DNA from: Clostridia bacterium
Lineage (GTDB): Bacteria > Bacillota > Clostridia > Oscillospirales > UBA644
Direction: 5' to 3'
NCBI GenBank assembly: GCA_017934975.1
Contig: JAGBIM010000015.1
Span: 1-42,051 of the forward strand
Length of the DNA: 42,051 nucleotides
Shown one piece after another: positions 39,688-42,051 of the stretch (position 1 is the first letter of the stretch; every line of letters begins with the position of its first letter). The translations under genes were made by a program, and so were the position numbers. The notes under the pieces were generated by a model. That model had not been told where the DNA came from. It ran no database searches and worked only from the letters and a program-made list of their open reading frames with translations.

Positions 39688-41691
39688 ATGAAGAAAAGCC
39701 GTATCTGGGTGCTTGCCGCCCTGTTTCTTTTCTGTTGCGCCGCCTTCGTGGTTCGCCTGGTGAAGCTGCAGCTGATCGACGGAGAGTCCTACCGGACCCA
39801 ATCTCTGACCCGCGTGGTTACCCGTAGGGCGGAAGAAGCCGCCCGTGGGGAGGTTCTGGATCGCTATTGCCGTCCTCTGGTGCAGAATTCCACGATTCTG
39901 ACGGTAGATCTGGATCTGAACATCTGCAAAAACGTCAACGAAACCTTGGATTCCATGATCCGTATCTTTCGGGATTGCGGTGCCGCTTATTTCGATTATC
40001 TTCCTATTTCCACGGCGGAACCGTATATTTACACTACCGAGAATTTTTCGTCGGAATTTAAAGATTTCATGGATAAACGGGGCGTGAAGGAATTTGCCAC
40101 CGCCGAGCAGACCATGGAACGGTTGGTGCAATATTATAAGCTGGAGTCCTATTCTTCCGCCGCCGCCCGTGCCATTATCGGCGTTCGTTATTCCATGTTC
40201 CGTGCAGGGGCGCCCGCCGTTTACTCCTTTGCTTCCGACGTGAGTATGGATGTGATCTCCGCTCTGAAGGAACGGGGGGATTCCATGCCCGGCGTGAAGA
40301 TTTCTTCGGGTTATACCCGTTTTTATACGGAAGAGAATTTTGCCTCCCATATTTTGGGTTATATGGGGCCTCTGTCTGCGGCGGAATACGAAGCCCGTCG
40401 TGGACAGGGATATTCCCTTACCGATACCATCGGTAAGGACGGAATTGAAAAAATCTGCGAGGATTATTTACGGGGGAAGGACGGCTATCGGTATCTGGAG
40501 GTCAACTCCGTGGGTGCCGTTACCTCCCTTCTGGACGGGCAGGACGCGGTGTTCGGTTCCGACGTAATTCTGACCATTGATAAAAATATGCAGAACATCA
40601 CCGAGGATTCCCTGGCCTCCGCCGTTGCGGGAAACAAGCAGTTGAACGGGGAAGACTCCGCCACCTCGGCCGCCGCCGTCTTTTTGGACGTGAAAACGGG
40701 GGAGATCCTCTCCATGGCTTCTTTCCCCGACTACAATCTTTCTACGTTTTATCAGGACTATGCCACCCTTTCGCAGGATTCCAATTCCCCTTACGTGAAC
40801 CGCGCCATTTCGGGGGCTTTTCCTCCCGGGTCTACGTGGAAGATCATCACGGCCATTGCGGGGTTGGAAGAAGGGGTTATTACCAAAAACACCACCTACC
40901 GCTGCACGGGACAATATACCCATTACGAGGACTATCAGCCTACCTGTAACAACGCCACCGCCCACGGAGTGGTGAACGTGGAAACGGCTCTGCAGAAATC
41001 CTGCAACTGCTTTTTCTACGACGTGGGACGGAAGATCGGCAGTGATAAATTGGCGGAATATGCGAAAAAATTCGGCTTCGGTACCAAAACGGGCATCGAG
41101 CTTGCGGGCGAACTTTCCGGCACCGTCGCGTCCAAATCTTATCGGGAAAGCCTCGGAAAGGTTTGGAACGCAGGGGAAAGCCTTTTGGCCGCCATCGGAC
41201 AGACCGATAACGCCGTAACGCCTCTGCAATTGGCTTCCCTTGCCGCCACCGTTGCCAACGACGGGGTAATGATGAAGCCTTATCTCATCCGTTCCATCAC
41301 CAATCGGGACGAAGGAATTTCTCTGGAAACGGAGCCCGTCGCGGTGGATCTGGGGATTTCCAAAAACGCTCTTTCTCTGGTGCAGAGCGGAATGAATATG
41401 GTTACCAACGTGAAGGGCGGTACGGCCTACGGCCCCTTCCGCGATTACGGCATCGTGCAGGTCGCGGGAAAATCGGGCACGGCGGAAACCCCTCCGGGAC
41501 AGGCTGCGGCCCTCTTCGTGGGTTACGCACCCGTGAACAATCCCCAAGTGGCCTTTTCCGTGGTCATTGAGCACGGCGGCACGGGGGCTTACGTGTACAC
41601 CACTCAGGTCATCAAGGACGTTCTGTCCTATTATTTCTCCAGCCGCGACGCCTTCGACTCCGTGGCGGACTCCAACGAATTGCTTCCCTGA
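39688..41691 (+). CDS. mrdA: Penicillin-binding protein 2 (peptidoglycan transpeptidase)
   Basis: A 667-residue class B PBP that crosslinks wall peptides during elongation. A short cytoplasmic start and one membrane anchor (residues 6-23) are followed by the dimerisation domain with RGEVLDRYCRPL and the transpeptidase domain: SxxK is S382-T-W-K in PPGSTWKII, SxN is S438-C-N, and KSGT is at 595-598 in VAGKSGTAETP. The partner RodA is not in the window. GCAGGAGGTGAC lies before the ATG. It closes the operon and is followed by a strong terminator. Confidence 0.95.
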   Translation: MKKSRIWVLAALFLFCCAAFVVRLVKLQLIDGESYRTQSLTRVVTRRAEEAARGEVLDRYCRPLVQNSTILTVDLDLNICKNVNETLDSMIRIFRDCGAAYFDYLPISTAEPYIYTTENFSSEFKDFMDKRGVKEFATAEQTMERLVQYYKLESYSSAAARAIIGVRYSMFRAGAPAVYSFASDVSMDVISALKERGDSMPGVKISSGYTRFYTEENFASHILGYMGPLSAAEYEARRGQGYSLTDTIGKDGIEKICEDYLRGKDGYRYLEVNSVGAVTSLLDGQDAVFGSDVILTIDKNMQNITEDSLASAVAGNKQLNGEDSATSAAAVFLDVKTGEILSMASFPDYNLSTFYQDYATLSQDSNSPYVNRAISGAFPPGSTWKIITAIAGLEEGVITKNTTYRCTGQYTHYEDYQPTCNNATAHGVVNVETALQKSCNCFFYDVGRKIGSDKLAEYAKKFGFGTKTGIELAGELSGTVASKSYRESLGKVWNAGESLLAAIGQTDNAVTPLQLASLAATVANDGVMMKPYLIRSITNRDEGISLETEPVAVDLGISKNALSLVQSGMNMVTNVKGGTAYGPFRDYGIVQVAGKSGTAETPPGQAAALFVGYAPVNNPQVAFSVVIEHGGTGAYVYTTQVIKDVLSYYFSSRDAFDSVADSNELLP

Positions 41692-41705
41692 TGAAACGAA
41701 AAACC

Positions 41706-41737
41706 GAACCGTCAACCCTTCGTTGACGGTTCTTTTT
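41706..41737 (+). terminator. Terminator of the mre-pbp2 operon
   Basis: GAACCGTCAA pairs with TTGACGGTTC around a CCCTTCG loop, followed by five T. Confidence 0.92.
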
Positions 41738-41747
41738 GTATACAGAA

Positions 41748-41770
41748 AACCACGCGATCGTCGCGTGGTT
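41748..41770 (-). terminator. Perfect hairpin, probable minus-strand terminator
   Basis: AACCACGCGA and TCGCGTGGTT enclose TCG. On the minus strand the stem runs into TTTTCTG, so it may stop transcription entering from the right. A smaller CAATAG/CTATTG hairpin follows at 41771-41785. Between 41786 and 41869 nothing recognisable is seen. Confidence 0.6.
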
Positions 41771-41869
41771 CAATAGAGGCTATTGCCGATGAGTAGAAAT
41801 TCAAAGCGAAAAGAGTTTTGAGAGGAAACGGTTGCGCAGAACGCATAAATTGAACGTGGCACCTCCGTT

Positions 41870-42040
41870 AAGGCTCCCCTTAGTAAGGGGAGCTGGATTG
41901 CCGAAGGCAAGACTGAGGGGATTGACACGGAAAATGTTACCTTCCACAATTCCGTAGGGAAAGAATCTTTTCGGCGGTCAATCCCTTCCGTCACGGCGAT
42001 CGGATACGCCGTGCCACCTCCCCTTACTAAGGGGAGGCTC
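41870..42040. repeat. MITE/REP-like inverted-repeat element
   Basis: The left arm (41870-41926) contains hairpin GCTCCCCTTAGTAAGGGGAG and ends in GAGGGGATTGAC. The right arm (41977-42040), read on the minus strand, contains CCTCCCCTTAGTAAGGGGAGG and ends in GGAAGGGATTGAC. The arms are imperfect inverted copies around a unique centre of about 50 bases. There is no transposase. Open frames across it are spurious. The outer GTGGCACCTCC just left of it, also seen inside the right arm, may mark the true edge. Confidence 0.8.
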
Positions 42041-42051
42041 ACGATAGCGCA

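Noticed and set aside
37201..40350. A 1049-codon minus-strand open frame over mreB, mreC, mreD and pbp2
   Set aside because: Antisense shadow of four recognisable genes, with low-complexity, non-protein-like sequence and no ribosome site.
41770..42042. A 90-codon minus-strand frame at the right edge
   Set aside because: It lies wholly in the inverted-repeat element; such spurious frames arise from the repeat's hairpins.

Overview
The window looks like chromosome from an uncultured gut-type member of the Clostridia (Oscillospirales/Christensenellales-like). I infer this from gene content and style: a U32 peptidase next to zapA, a YgiQ radical-SAM protein behind ftsK, a TIGR04076 protein, MocA-type oxidoreductase pairs, many AraC regulators, strong AGGAGG-type ribosome sites, and repeats typical of such genomes. 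It is a reading of style, not a phylogenetic placement. Promoters are unusually easy to see: many genes have TTGACA or a close variant, a 17-base spacer and TATAAT.

Layout. 1-377 is the tail of an rRNA operon (3' part of 5S rRNA, tRNA-Glu, a CAT-anticodon tRNA). 378-3840 is visibly AT-richer than the rest and holds a hairpin array, an XRE regulator, and a three-gene minus-strand operon of nucleotide/phosphate hydrolases (Nudix, HD, HAD); it may be acquired. 3846-18527 is an accessory sugar and nucleoside region: two MocA-like oxidoreductases divergent from an AraC regulator, a phosphoribosyltransferase-like protein, a beta-mannosidase/MATE/glycerophosphodiesterase operon, a PfkB sugar kinase fused to an AraC DNA-binding domain and translationally coupled to a nucleoside hydrolase, then AraC, a GH20 hexosaminidase and a lipoprotein. 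18530-24294 is mixed: GNAT acetyltransferase, a Fur/PerR regulator with a near-perfect palindromic operator on its own promoter, hflX with a TIM-barrel isomerase, a beta-helix-like lipoprotein, tRNA-Pro with a second hairpin array, a nicotinamidase-like hydrolase and a TIGR04076 protein.

24292-41737 is mostly core cell biology: uppP-ftsK-ygiQ (minus), zapA and a U32 peptidase (plus), asnS and an aminotransferase (minus), then a long plus-strand run of response regulator, histidine kinase, maf, mreB, mreC, mreD and penicillin-binding protein 2, which joins a two-component system to the rod-elongation machinery. The window ends in a roughly 170-bp inverted-repeat (MITE/REP-like) element at 41870-42040.

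The most interesting items are the kinase-AraC fusion coupled to a nucleoside hydrolase; two hairpin arrays that share an architecture in which the linker motif flips orientation at the centre, each next to a tRNA terminator; a roughly 21-bp-spaced degenerate repeat downstream of an orphan consensus promoter at 3810-3838; and the two-component system with an intramembrane-type kinase heading the mreBCD-pbp2 run. No CRISPR array, complete transposase or prophage was seen.
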